The notes under the pieces are model-generated. The model had not been told where the DNA came from. It ran no database searches and worked only from the letters and a program-made list of their open reading frames with translations. Position numbers and translations under genes: made by a program. Source: Glossina fuscipes (Eukaryota; Arthropoda; Insecta; Diptera; Glossinidae). Taken from it: a stretch of DNA of 64,000 bases. Location: contig NW_023998422.1 in the NCBI RefSeq assembly GCF_014805625.2, forward strand, positions 478,061 to 542,060, written 5' to 3'. This document shows, one piece after another, positions 35,325-44,999 of the stretch (the first letter of the stretch is position 1; each line of letters opens with the position of its first letter).

Positions 35325-36175
35325 TTTTTTATACCCATCACCGAAGGATGAGGGTATAAAAACGTTTGAAACGTTCAGAAGGAAGCATCAGAAACCCCAC
35401 GAGGCATATATGGCCTTCATTAGCAGCAGATTCTAAAGCGATTCTGTCTGTCCGTCTGCGCAGTGTCTATTGTAAACATTCTCCTCGCCGCAAAGATGAA
35501 GCGATCCATTTCAAATATGGTAAGAATATTGGAATTTCTTGCATGCAGGTTGGTATTGAAAATAGGCCAAATCGGACGGAGGCCACGCAAACGGAATGAA
35601 AAATTGGTTTGTTGCTCATAAAGTATAGCAGAAAAAAAATTCGAAAATATGAAGGCATATTCTATGGGCGATGCTGTAGTACCTTTCCAAAAATAAAGAA
35701 AATTGACCGCGGTCAACCAGTATTGTGGTGTATCAAAATTTTTGTTGTTTTTTTAATACCTTCATAAAGCGTAGTAACAAGCTTCGAAAACTACACAAAA
35801 TATATAAATTTTTGGCTAGTTTGAAATTTGGGATGCATTTAAATATGCCGGTCTTTTTGTCTGTCCATCTGTCTGTATGCCCAACTTTGTAGGATTTGAG
35901 GTACACAGTCTCCTGTTAACGAAAATGAGGGTATCGCGTAAAAATTTGCAAAAGAATTTGGAATTGATTTAAACTTTTCAAAGGACACGCCTACAAAGCC
36001 CACAAGCTTAGACGACAAAAATTTTTATTTTGAAAGTAAAAGAAATTAACTGTGCCCGCTACATATTACAGGGCGTGAAAACTTTGTTCTTCTCCTTCTT
36101 TTGTGTTTTTTAGGACAACGGTGATGAGTATAGAAGATTCGGTCCCGATCGAATTTAACTTTCTTACTTGTTTAG
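35325..36175 (+). mobile_element. Inverted-repeat element family A, full-length copy
   Basis: About 850 bases. Left end TTATACCCATCACCGAAGGA, right end CGGTGATGAGTATAGAAGAT, so TATACCCATCACCG and CGGTGATG(A/G)GTATA are terminal inverted repeats. The right end continues into TTCGGTCCCGATCGAATTT, a near-palindrome. It contains GAAGCATCAGAAACCCC and TGTCTGTCCGTCTGCGCAG. No transposase is encoded. It lies in the enlarged 6.6-6.7 intron. Confidence 0.8.
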
Positions 36176-36820
36176 ATATCGTGTAATTGTTAAACTGCCA
36201 GCGCGTACAACTGTTGTTGCAAAGACATTCGACTAATAAAAACTTGGAAATTTTATATATGTTCGCATAAAGGGGATCAAAATTAAAAAAAAATTATTTT
36301 AAACGATTAGGCCTTCTTTTGCTCATCACATAAGGTAACATTTGGGTACAGTTACAGTGCATTGTGTTACCAAACGATATTGATCAATTTTCTATGGCCT
36401 GACAGGCCGTAAAACAATGGATCTATTGCTTGATTGATTTACAATGACAAGTCCTGCTCGTTTTGCTTACAAAAACGTAATAATTCCCTCGCTCTTGTTT
36501 GAAATTTGAGTCATCCATTCTCGGTTCCGTAACACAAGGAGTAAAAGATATTGGGAAAAAATGAACAATTTTAATATTTTATTGTTCTCGATTAATTACC
36601 AATACCGAGCCGGACTGACGTAAGTAAATCTTCGTAAAGACTGGCACCAACTAGCACAACATTTAGAATTTTTCACATTTTTTCATATGACGACACGCGA
36701 CTGAAGACAGCGTACGATAAATATGATTTACTTTTTCATTTCTATTTTGTTGTTGTAATTATTATCGCTTTATTTGTCACTTTTTTTTTTTTCAACCTAA
36801 CCAGATTCCCTTATTTACGC

Positions 36821-36852
36821 GCTCTATCATCCAACAAGCAGGCAAATTTCTC
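36821..36852 (+). promoter_or_regulatory. Selector for exon 6.7
   Basis: CTCTATCATCCAACAAGCAG then GCAAATTTC aligns with CTCTATCCCAACATTCAGGC and CAGTTTTC. It sits about 60 bases before the exon, beyond the inserted element. Confidence 0.75.
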
Positions 36853-36908
36853 TTCAAGGCATCGTTAATTTACTAAAAAAGTTCCCTTATATTCGTTTTC
36901 ACGCTTAG

Positions 36909-37032
36909 AGCCCATGGGCACTGTTAGCCCTAAAGTTACTGTAGGAGAAGATTTCAAACATATCAAAACTTTAATGAACAAAGGCTTAAGTTTGCTATGC
37001 CCAGCTCAAGCTTATCCTAAACCTATGTACAG
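36909..37032 (+). CDS. Dscam1: Dscam1 alternative exon 6.7
   Basis: 124 nt, acceptor TCACGCTTAG|AGCCCA, donor TACAG|GTAATT. Encodes EPMGTVSPKVTVGEDFK, HIKTLMNKGLS and LLCPAQAYPKPMYR. Lys replaces Val before the second Pro (YPKP). The upstream intron has grown to 1.7 kb by insertion, but exon and selector are intact. Confidence 0.95.
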
Positions 37033-37079
37033 GTAATTTATCACATTATTCAATAAGTCTCCGGTCTGACTAAGAAAAA

Positions 37080-37640
37080 GAAGTTTTTTGTTTAGGATTT
37101 GGACTTGATTCATCAACTTACTCCTATAAGATAGATATATCCATTTATATATCCATAGATATATCCATTTCAAAGCTTCTCTCACTTTTCGATGATTTTT
37201 TTTGTAAGACAGCTTGTCTTTGCTCTTATAGTAGGCCTCAGCTTCGGTTATCACTTTTTTATGTTGCGGCAAATTTTTGTTCTGTACAAAACTGGTAGTC
37301 GCTGGCGCCTAGATCTGGAAAATACGATGGGTCGGGAAGCAATTCGGAGCAGCATATCCTTCTTTTGCATGTGCGTTTTCTTAATTTCTACACTCAATCG
37401 ATCCAACAAATCCTTGTACTATTTGCAATTGATATTTTGTTCGTTTTTAAGAAGTTGATGAATAGAACACCTTACGCATCCCAAGATATGGATGCCCATA
37501 ACCTTGCCAACTGACTTTACAGTTATTGGTCGCATTGGACCACTTTGACCGGCTGCTATTCACTCAGCTGGCGATTTTTTTTATTCAGATGTATAATAGT
37601 CTCCCATTGTCACATAAGTGATTGTCATGAAATGACTTTT
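37080..37640 (-). mobile_element. Decayed mariner-type transposase
   Basis: On the minus strand, fragments in different frames follow the mariner order: VGKVMGIHIL, YKDLLDRLSVEIKK, then near the C-terminus KKVITEAEAYYKSKDKLS with YKK, which is the usual mariner ending (AETEAYF-KDKSFYK). In-frame stops and frameshifts show it is dead. It explains part of the 1.4 kb 6.7-6.8 intron. Confidence 0.75.
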
Positions 37641-38214
37641 TGTGCACTTTTTTCATGTTGCCTGGAACAACGGCCAGTTTTAATTAACCAGTACTTTATA
37701 TCAGGCAGTAGACTTAATGACTGATGTGTTAAGGGGGAAAAATTAGTTTTCAAGAGCAATCACTTTGTACATTTTCTATAACTTTAGTTGCGGGGAGCTG
37801 TTGGCTAATATGGTGCCAAAATTTGAATTTTGTGTAAGGTTTCAAAAAGTTGCAAACTAATCAAGCCACTCTTACATGTGTACATTTCATTTAAAGCAGA
37901 CAAAAAAAAATTATTAATTTAAAAATCCGCCATAGGGTGTTTAACATGCAAACAACGAGAAACTTCTTTCAGATGATAGCTGCGCTAACGTAACCGAAAA
38001 GCATATATTCACATTTGAAATATGCATCATTTGAAAAGGGAAATTCTCCTTGTCTTTTAAAGGCAATTGTATTATTCAATAACCAACCAGTCATAGGCCA
38101 GATCAGAAAATGATAAAAACCTTGAAAACTATTAAACTTTTGGTAATAGATGTAAGGGGAAATTTCGTTATTTTTTTTTTGCATTTCACCTCTTGATGTC
38201 TTTAATTTCTATAG

Positions 38215-38322
38215 GTCTTTAGAATTAATATCTGGTGATGAGTCGAAATACTTTTGTAGGCTAAGAGGACTGTACGCACATCTATGTTTAACTCAATCAG
38301 CTGCATGCAATGCCGATATTTA
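38215..38322 (+). pseudogene. Dscam1: Dead exon-6 copy (psi-6a)
   Basis: After an acceptor-like ATTTCTATAG, one frame reads LISGDESKYFCRLRGLY, AHLCLTQSAACNADI and then a stop. It aligns with LTSGDESR...LLCPAQAYPVPIF of variant 6.3. The EPxGSVxPK start is deleted, CPAQ has become CLTQ, and the donor TTTAGGT has become TTTAATT. It cannot be spliced onward. Confidence 0.8.
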
Positions 38323-38405
38323 ATTAATTTAATTACTTAAGTATTGAAACCAGCGCTGAAATAGTTCTTTTGCTTATCGAAAATAATGTTCACAAATTTT
38401 TTTAG

Positions 38406-38529
38406 AACCTGTAAGCAGCGTTAAACCGAAAATTAATGTTCAAGATAAATTGCAGACGCGAGAAATTTCTGCGCTTTCAGATTTCGCTTTGTTGTGTCCG
38501 TCACAATCGTATCCTACACCAGTTCATAG
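38406..38529 (+). CDS. Dscam1: Dscam1 alternative exon 6.8
   Basis: 124 nt, acceptor AATTTTTTTAG|AACCTG, donor CATAG|GTAAAT. Encodes EPVSSVKPKINVQDKLQ, TREISALSDFA and LLCPSQSYPTPVHR. Noticeable changes are Ser in CPSQS, YPTP, and His before the junction Arg. The frame is open and the splice sites good, so I treat it as active. No clear selector was seen. Confidence 0.92.
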
Positions 38530-38567
38530 GTAAATATATACTGTTTCTGTTTTAATCAGCTAAAGCA

Positions 38568-38584
38568 GCATTTAAGCAAATTCC
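38568..38584 (+). promoter_or_regulatory. Possible orphan selector
   Basis: GCATTTAAGCAAATTCC resembles the 6.23 selector (GACATTTAAGCAGTTTTGC). The next exon-6 sequence downstream is the dead copy at 39515, so it may be the leftover selector of that exon. Confidence 0.4.
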
Positions 38585-38599
38585 TTCTTAATATTAGTA

Positions 38600-39481
38600 T
38601 TTTTATACCCATCACCGAAGCATGAGGAGTATATTCGTTTTGACAAAACGTTTGCAACGCCTAGAAGGAAGCATCAGAGATCCCACAAAGTGTATATACT
38701 TTTCATCAGCATCAAATTCTAAATCGATTTAAGCATATTCGTCTGTCCGTCTGTATGTCTGTCCGTCTGTGCAATGTCTGCTGTAAACATCCCCTTGGCC
38801 GCAAAAACGAAGCTGTCCACTTCAAATTTGCCAAAAATATTGCAACTTCTTTCATGCGAGCTGGTATTGAAAATAGGCCAAGTCGGTTGAAGGACACGCC
38901 TACGGTACTAGAACAACTGAGAACACCTCTGCTTTTCAAAAAGAATCAAAAATTGTCTTTTGGCTCATTACTTAAAAACTACAGCAGATAAATCTACAAA
39001 AATTTGAAAATTTGCTCTATGGGCGAAGTGCTAGTACCTCTACAAAAATGGAAAAAATTGAACACGGCTACCCGACATTGTACGGTATCAAAAGTTAATT
39101 TTTTTTTTTCAACACCTCGATAAGGCGCAGAAGCAAACTTCAAAAATTCAAGGTTAGTTTCAAATTCGGAATGCAACTAAACATGTCCGTCTATATGTCT
39201 GCGCAACTGTGTATATATGGCAAATATTATCCCGTTGGCGAAAATGAAGATATCGCCACCAATTTGCAAATGAATTTGAAATTGAACTAAACTTTTCAAA
39301 GGACACTCCTATATGCCCACATACACCGCAAAAGCTTTAATTTTGAAAATGGAGAAAATCAACTGCGCCCACTCCCTATTATATAGTATAAGAATTTTGT
39401 TCTTTTACTTCTTTTGCGTTTTTTAGGATGACGGTGGTGGGCATAAAAGATTCGGTCCAGACCGAATTTGACTTACTCATT
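38600..39481 (+). mobile_element. Inverted-repeat element family A, full-length copy
   Basis: About 880 bases with the same order of landmarks as 35325-36175: TTTATACCCATCACCGAAGC on the left, GGAAGCATCAGAGATCCC, TCTGTCCGTCTGTATGTCTG, and on the right GGTGGTGGGCATAAAAGATT then the palindrome TTCGGTCCAGACCGAA. It is inserted directly upstream of the dead exon psi-6b. Confidence 0.8.
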
Positions 39482-39514
39482 TGGTTTATTCTTATAAGAC
39501 TTTTTAAGTTATAG

Positions 39515-39637
39515 AGCCCTTTGGAGTCGTGTTCCATCTAAAGTTAGCAAAGATGATGAATTTGTTTATGCTCGAAGCTTTATCAATCGAGCGTTAAACT
39601 TGAAATGCCCGGCTGAATGCTATCCAATAAATTCTTA
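39515..39637 (+). pseudogene. Dscam1: Dead exon-6 copy (psi-6b)
   Basis: The acceptor AAGTTATAG and EPFG start are still visible (G|AG CCC TTT GGA). A frameshift follows, after which the other frame reads RVPSKVSKDDEFVYARSF, INRALNLKCPAECYPI and NS-stop. The donor position reads AATTCTTAAAATG, with no GT. So it has both a frameshift and a lost 5' splice site. Confidence 0.88.
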
Positions 39638-39734
39638 AAATGCCTTTTTTCTAACTAAGTTCAACAACTGCTAAAAGGAATTGAAAAACTTATACTTAGA
39701 ATTGAAATTGCGCAATATTGTTATCAGATTTATT

Positions 39735-39759
39735 CTACCCTGATATTCAAGCCCTTTGC
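39735..39759 (+). promoter_or_regulatory. Selector for exon 6.9
   Basis: CTACCCTGATATTCAAGCCC and TTTGC align base for base with CTATCCCAACATTCAGGCAGTTTTC with a few transitions. Confidence 0.72.
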
Positions 39760-39805
39760 AAGTATTACGTCGTTTAAAAAATTTTTTTTTTTGCTTAATT
39801 TTTAG

Positions 39806-39929
39806 AGCCTATGGGTAGTGTACCACCTAAAATGAATTTATTGGAAAAGGTTCGTACCATGCAGGTTCAGATCCATACAGAATATGCTATGCAATGTCCA
39901 GGCCAAGCATACCCAGTTCCATTTGTCAG
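39806..39929 (+). CDS. Dscam1: Dscam1 alternative exon 6.9
   Basis: 124 nt, acceptor TTAATTTTTAG|AGCCTA, donor GTCAG|GTAACT. Encodes EPMGSVPPKMNLLEKVR, TMQVQIHTEYA and MQCPGQAYPVPFVR. MQC replaces LLC and CPGQ replaces CPAQ. The upstream intron holds the family A element and psi-6b. Confidence 0.95.
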
Positions 39930-40412
39930 GTAACTCGAAAATATTCAAAGACAAAAATACGGATAAAACGTAGAATCCCTTCTTAACAATTTGCTTCTGA
40001 AATCTCAAATATTATATAATGTAAGAAACCTTGTTAGTAAGCTAAATGGCTTTGAAGGCTTTTCCCAAGCCGATCCCAGTATCAGTTTTTGGAAAGAATA
40101 ACATGTTGTAGTACTTCGAAATGTTAAAGACTCTATCAGCCTGTATGAAAAATATTTTCTGGAAAAAAACTACCCATGAAATACAAACTTGACCTGCATC
40201 TGAAGATAGGTATGTATGTGTTCATTTCAAAAAGGTTTAGAAAAAACGGTGAAATTAAAATTGACTTTGAAGTTCGATCATGAAGTACATTGTAAATTTA
40301 TATAGCACGAGGTCGTGTATTCTGTTGCCTATGATGAAGGTACCCTATACCAGCTTCTGGACTAATATATTTGAAACAATATTTTTATGTAATTATCTAA
40401 TCTTTAATTCAG

Positions 40413-40536
40413 AACCGATGGGATCGGTGGGACCTAAAGTGGATATAAAAGACGAAATTAATTATGCCAGAGGTTCAACTCAACGGAGTTTGTCATTAAT
40501 ATGTCCGGCTCAGGCCTATCCAGTGCCAATTTATAG
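40413..40536 (+). CDS. Dscam1: Dscam1 alternative exon 6.10
   Basis: 124 nt, acceptor TTTAATTCAG|AACCGA, donor TATAG|GTACGA. Encodes EPMGSVGPKVDIKDEIN, YARGSTQRSLS and LICPAQAYPVPIYR. It belongs with 6.11 and 6.13 through KVD(I/V/L)(K/N)D. No convincing selector was found. Confidence 0.96.
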
Positions 40537-40553
40537 GTACGAATTAAATTAAA

Positions 40554-40573
40554 AATCATTCAGGTAGTTTCTG
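40554..40573 (+). promoter_or_regulatory. Selector for exon 6.11
   Basis: AATCATTCAGGTAGTTTCTG: CATTCAGG-AGTTT matches the docking complement. Confidence 0.82.
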
Positions 40574-40645
40574 ATTCAAGAAAAAATAAATAAATAAATA
40601 AAAAAAAAAAACAAATTTTTTTTTTTTACTATTTATAATTTACAG

Positions 40646-40769
40646 AACCTATGGGTAGTGTAGCACCTAAAGTCGATGTAAAGGATCGTATTAATTGGAT
40701 AGACAAACCGCAAGGTCGCGATTTTAATTTATTGTGTCCAGCACAATCATATCCAATGCCGGCTTATAG
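40646..40769 (+). CDS. Dscam1: Dscam1 alternative exon 6.11
   Basis: 124 nt, acceptor AATTTACAG|AACCTA, donor TATAG|GTAAAA. Encodes EPMGSVAPKVDVKDRIN, WIDKPQGRDFN and LLCPAQSYPMPAYR. Upstream intron 109 nt with a good selector. The first half is close to 6.10, so the two look like a tandem duplicate pair. Confidence 0.96.
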
Positions 40770-40784
40770 GTAAAAAATTAAAAA

Positions 40785-40800
40785 TTCCAACATTTTTTAA
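40785..40800 (+). promoter_or_regulatory. Possible orphan selector
   Basis: TTCCAACATTTTTTAA carries CCAACATT of the docking complement. The next exon-6-like sequence is the dead copy at about 42370, while live exon 6.12 has its own selector at 42566. Confidence 0.5.
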
Positions 40801-41224
40801 ACATATTTTTCCGATTTTGTGGCATTGTGTCCACGTTTCAGACACAACCGCAAGACGCCTCTTCGTAGATGTAACGTTTCAGGGTTTAGTTTAAATTTTA
40901 TGATTTTGAAAATCCTAACGCTAAAGCATAACCGGATAAAAAGAAAAAGTAAAATAAGCTCAGAAACCCTCGCTGTTTGGACACTTTAATATATATCATG
41001 AGGTGCTTTAGACGCATTTCTTGGGGTTTGCCGATGACGGCGAATGACTAATGAGACTATTTTATCCAAATTTTCGGTGATGCATATAAGATGGAAAAAA
41101 TTAAAGATGTAGGAAAATGGTCGCGACATTGTGCTCTGCTGGCTGTGCTACGTTATGTACACATGTAAATGTTTCGCTTTGTTACGCTGTGCAATTTGAT
41201 AATCAGTCAGTCATTCCTGTTCTT

Positions 41225-41690
41225 TAGCAAAAAAAAAAAAAAATTTTGAATGATTCATGCGGTAATTGGGGCCGCAGTGCATAGGTTGAAAGCACATTTC
41301 GTCCAAATTTTGGCATTTAGGCATCAAAAATTTCATTACCGTGTTGCCACAGCGAGCACTACTGCTTATTATTGCATGGTTAAAAGACCATTCATGTCTT
41401 AGACCCAAAAGCGGCACTAAACATAGACAAATTCGTTTCTCAACAATGATTTAAGGGTTTTCTGAACCCCAAATGTTGCTGCTGAACTGCAAATGCACTC
41501 CATCAAGATGAAAACGTGTCTCATCGCTGAAAATGACTTTGTTCAAAAAATCAACATCCGCTTGTGGTTGCTCTGTAATCTATTTAAGAAATTCCAACTG
41601 ATGTGTAGCGTTCTATTCTCAATAAACCTGGATACTTATAATCTATCGCGAGACCGAAGTTTCATTTCCGAGTTTTAGCTTTTTTTGCAT
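41225..41690 (-). mobile_element. Decayed Tc1/mariner-type transposase
   Basis: The minus strand reads VIFSDETRFHLDGVH, NIWGSENP, a stop, IIVEKRI, then further on MKFLMPKCQNLDEMCFQP. This is the typical order around the first catalytic Asp of the DDE domain (FSDE...FHLDG...WGSENP...VEK) and the stretch before the second. The stop after SENP and other changes show it is inactive. It lies within the enlarged 6.11-6.12 intron. Confidence 0.85.
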
Positions 41691-42369
41691 TACGTATGCA
41701 CAATGGATGCAAGATACCCTCTCTCATAGCTGTCAAATCAGACGAAAGTTAAACAGCTTACGCGCTCTGCTTTAGTATTAGTTTTTCACAGTTGTTTTAT
41801 AAGAAAAACGACTGTAAACCGAGAACAAAATAAAATGCAAAGAAAATTGACTTACATACAAACACCTGCACCCCAAAATAATTAATTTTAAAAGATTCAT
41901 TCTAAAATTTTAAAGACAAAAAAATTTATTCAAAAATACTAATCTAATGTATACAAATACATACCAATTAAAAATGAAAAGATGACAGCGCCCAGTGACT
42001 TAATAATATGCAGTTACTTTCGTTTTTTAATTGGAATGCCATTACGGCTTCGCAATCGATTGCATGTATAGCCCATACGTAGGCGGTGCATAGGTAGTCC
42101 ACAGTCCAAGAAAATTTCTAATTTCTTTAACTCACTCCGGGGTATTTTCGTATAGATTCACGTGATGTTGGTAAAAATACGTGACATTTTCTATTTTTTT
42201 CTAATATAGCAAATTTCAAAAAATTGTTAAAAATTGTTCCTTCAAGCAGCATTTAAATTTATTTAGCTTTCTTCAAAGGTATTTTTATATACATTCATGA
42301 GGTGTCCACAAAAATATTTTACGGTATTTTAATATGCACGGGGTAGACGTTCGAATCTAACTATATTTT

Positions 42370-42489
42370 ATTTCTGAGCACTGTTAAAGGGAATGGTTGG
42401 TGTTTTTGCTAGTTAAATTCGAAATTATCTCCACGCCCTTGTTTTAAGTTGATTGTGCCCATCTTAAGCTTTTCGTAAACCGATTTATG
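42370..42489 (+). pseudogene. Dscam1: Dead exon-6 copy (psi-6c)
   Basis: The 3' part is clear: TTAAGTTGATTGTGCCCATC then TTAAGCTTTTCGTAAACCGA, TTTATGGGTCG corresponds to LSLLCPAQAFPKPIYR, but with stops in place of Leu and Gln (LS-stop-LCPS-stop-AFRKPIYG). The donor is TATGG|GTCG. The 5' part (GAGCACTGTTAAAGG near 42376) is only a weak match, so the left edge is approximate. Confidence 0.8.
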
Positions 42490-42565
42490 GGTCGTTTTTA
42501 TTCAAAATATTGGTTTTATTAAAAAATTGGTTTTATGGACTCATATTTTTAGCTGCGGGAAATTA

Positions 42566-42586
42566 AATTCAGGCAGTTTCAATTTT
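42566..42586 (+). promoter_or_regulatory. Selector for exon 6.12
   Basis: AATTCAGGCAGTTTCAATTT: ATTCAGGCAGTTT is a perfect 13-base match to the docking complement, and TTTCAATT continues the similarity to the flank. Confidence 0.9.
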
Positions 42587-42642
42587 CCTTTTCAATAGTA
42601 TTTTTAAATTAAATTCTAAATTCTTTAAATAAAAACTTACAG

Positions 42643-42766
42643 AACCTATGAGTTCCGTATCTCCGAAAATTATCACAGATGAAAAAATTAAAACTGTCGT
42701 AAGGCTATCAAATAACGCGTTAAGTCTTTTCTGTCCGGCCCAGGCTTTCCCGAAACCAAGTTATAG
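42643..42766 (+). CDS. Dscam1: Dscam1 alternative exon 6.12
   Basis: 124 nt, acceptor AACTTACAG|AACCTA, donor TATAG|GTAACT. Encodes EPMSSVSPKIITDEKIK, TVVRLSNNALS and LFCPAQAFPKPSYR. AFPKPSYR resembles both the dead copy psi-6c just upstream and 6.14, so local duplication is likely. Confidence 0.96.
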
Positions 42767-43090
42767 GTAACTTCAACTTCTTTATATCCATCATTAATTC
42801 GCACATAGTACTATTTCCCGTTAGTTAGCAATTTTATAGTGATATGATAGTTTATGAATGCAGCAATGCAAGCAACTTTACCGTATGGATTATGTTGCAT
42901 TGAATGTTGCAGCAGCATGTCACATGTACTGTCGTACTGTCAAATATTCTTCAAATTGGAAAGATATTTTTCAGAGAAGCAACAGAGCAAACAAGCAAGT
43001 GAACTTTATTAAAAATTTCGAATTTCTTTTAAAAAAAGCAACAACGAAAAATAACTAATTTTGATTACTACTTGCGCAAGAGTCACCTAA

Positions 43091-43110
43091 GCCAACATTT
43101 AGTTTTTTCC
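43091..43110 (+). promoter_or_regulatory. Selector for exon 6.13
   Basis: GCCAACATTTAGTTTTTTCC: CCAACATT-AG plus TTTTT matches the docking complement; close to the acceptor. Confidence 0.7.
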
Positions 43111-43147
43111 TTATTTACATTACAATCTATGTTTTATTGGACATTAG

Positions 43148-43271
43148 AACCTATTGGCTCAGTGGCTCCCAAGGTTGATTTGAACGACAAGGTTAAAATT
43201 TTTATAGCCAAGAAGGAAAAATCTGTGAGCTTAATATGTCCGGCGCAAGGTTTTCCCATGCCAGCATTTAG
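43148..43271 (+). CDS. Dscam1: Dscam1 alternative exon 6.13
   Basis: 124 nt, acceptor TGGACATTAG|AACCTA, donor TTTAG|GTAAAT. Encodes EPIGSVAPKVDLNDKVK, IFIAKKEKSVS and LICPAQGFPMPAFR. Upstream intron 381 nt. Confidence 0.96.
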
Positions 43272-43363
43272 GTAAATTCAAAAATGAAAACTGAATATCA
43301 ATACAATAATTTTTTTTTGTAAGTTATTTAAGTATTGTGAAATATGTTTAATATAATTTTTAG

Positions 43364-43487
43364 AACCGGTTAGTTCGGTGCCTCCTAACGTGGAAATTAA
43401 GGATAAAGCCGGTATATTTTTGGGTTTTGCGAACAAAACCTTGGCACTACTATGTCCAGTTCAAGCTTATCCTAAGCCAAGTTATAG
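43364..43487 (+). CDS. Dscam1: Dscam1 alternative exon 6.14
   Basis: 124 nt, acceptor TAATTTTTAG|AACCGG, donor TATAG|GTAAAT. Encodes EPVSSVPPNVEIKDKAG, IFLGFANKTLA and LLCPVQAYPKPSYR. Asn replaces the usual Lys in SVxPK, and Val replaces Ala in CPAQ. The 92 nt upstream intron shows no clear selector. Confidence 0.95.
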
Positions 43488-43591
43488 GTAAATAAGTCTT
43501 GAGATTTTGAGCATTCACATGAACAATATGTTAACTCGCTTAGCAAGATCTCTTTGAAAAAGTTTTTTCGTACGTATCGCAAGGTTCAAAT

Positions 43592-43607
43592 AATATTCAG
43601 GCTTGCG
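43592..43607 (+). promoter_or_regulatory. Possible orphan selector
   Basis: AATATTCAGGCTTGCG carries ATTCAGGC of the docking complement. A second, better selector for live exon 6.15 lies at 45143, and the dead copy psi-6d lies between them, so this one may once have served psi-6d. Confidence 0.45.
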
Positions 43608-43800
43608 TAGGCTTATCCAAAATGAGCGATTTTCAAGTTCATAACATCAATATCAAAATGCAGTCCGATATCTTCATTTGAAAATTCATCCTTGATTCTG
43701 AAGATGAATGCAAAAACTTTATTTTACTTTAAAATACGATTTTCGGATACCAAAACCTTAAAAATGAAAAAGGTGCGAGCGCACTCGCTCGTTAACACTG

Positions 43801-44000
43801 TTCAAGGAAGGCAGTGAATGCTTTGAAGACGATGAGTCTCTGGGCTGTCCTTTAGGGTTTATCGATGAGCGCCGCATCGAGGTGTTTAAAAACCATCAAT
43901 TGACAATTAGCGACCATATCGACATCAAACAAACATCCATTGAGTCGATAAACGCAATTTTGAAAAACCATTTAGAGCTCAAAAGCGGCTCGTGGTAACT
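43801..44000 (+). mobile_element. Mariner transposase N-terminal remnant
   Basis: One frame from 43801 reads FKEGSECFEDDESLGCPL, ERRIEVFKNHQLTISDHI, then IESINAILKNHLELKSGS. This is the mariner helix-turn-helix region (F-K-E-G-x-E-x-x-E-D-D...G-x-P, then the second helix-turn-helix). No further transposase follows, so it is a truncated relic inside the 1.7 kb 6.14-6.15 intron. Confidence 0.85.
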
Positions 44001-44999
44001 TCTCACACTACGTTGATTCTTTGAAACTCTTTCACGAGCAATTCAAATCAAGCCGTTCTCTGTCCGTTATATATGTTCAATTTAGGTGCAATTGTCCGCT
44101 ATTCACTAAATTCAAAAGACTACCACGAAGATATCCATTTATTTGACTTGATTGGGCCGATAAAGACGAAAAAGCATTTTCGATCATTTCGGTCTTTCGG
44201 AATTTCGACAAAGCGTAGATATAAGGCAGGAAGAGAACGTTTTTAAAGAATAGTAAGCCGCACACGTATGTGTGTGTGTGTGTGTGTTTTTTTTTTTTGC
44301 CTGCGAGCTGGAGATAGAAATCTTCAGAGATAATGCTGGTGGGACCTCAGTGGGATACACAGTGTCTTACAGCGGCTTCCATTCCCTTCGTTCCCCGCCC
44401 GCTGTCTTTCAAGCCGCCGTAGTTCTTTGAGCACTCTGCTTACAAAGTCTCCTATGGTGTTCCAAGCCTCTTTGCTGGCAGTTAACCACTTCAATGTTTC
44501 ACTCGGTTCCATTTGGAGTCTGCCATTCTCGAACCATGCTCTGTATCTTCTTACACCATTTTTAGCACCATGCTATACTGTACAGTAACAAGATTTCCTA
44601 AATTTCCAAATTTTTTTAAACTTTGTTGTGTGTATGCATGCAAGGCTTGTCGTGTCCTGTGGGATACTAAATTAACTGTTGTGAACTTGAAAAAGTCAGA
44701 AGACGTTGGTTAAATCGATTTGTACTGGCATGCCTATGGCGAAATTGGACTATTAAATAAACTTTTAATAAGAGATGCTCCAAAGGGGATGATGCTGTTT
44801 TTCTTTGCGGTTCATATACAAATTATCTAAATAAAAAATTTTTATCTGAAATATGAAGCCTTTAAAAAAAGCCGTATTGTTAATATCATTCCCAAAATAA
44901 TATATATAATCGTCATTAAATTAACTTAAGTCAAACCTTACCGCTAAGTTGGCGATGTGGCATTTCTGTTTGCTTTTCCAACAGCTGCACCAGTTTTCA

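Noticed and set aside
40025..40110. Possible further dead exon 6 (AAGGCTTTTCCCAAGCCGAT)
   Set aside because: Only the AFPKP-like word matches; no cysteine codon, no start and no donor. Too little to call.
44590..44660. Possible exon-6 remnant (TTTGTTGTGTGTATGCATGC)
   Set aside because: Matches LLC only by chance-level wording; no splice-like context.
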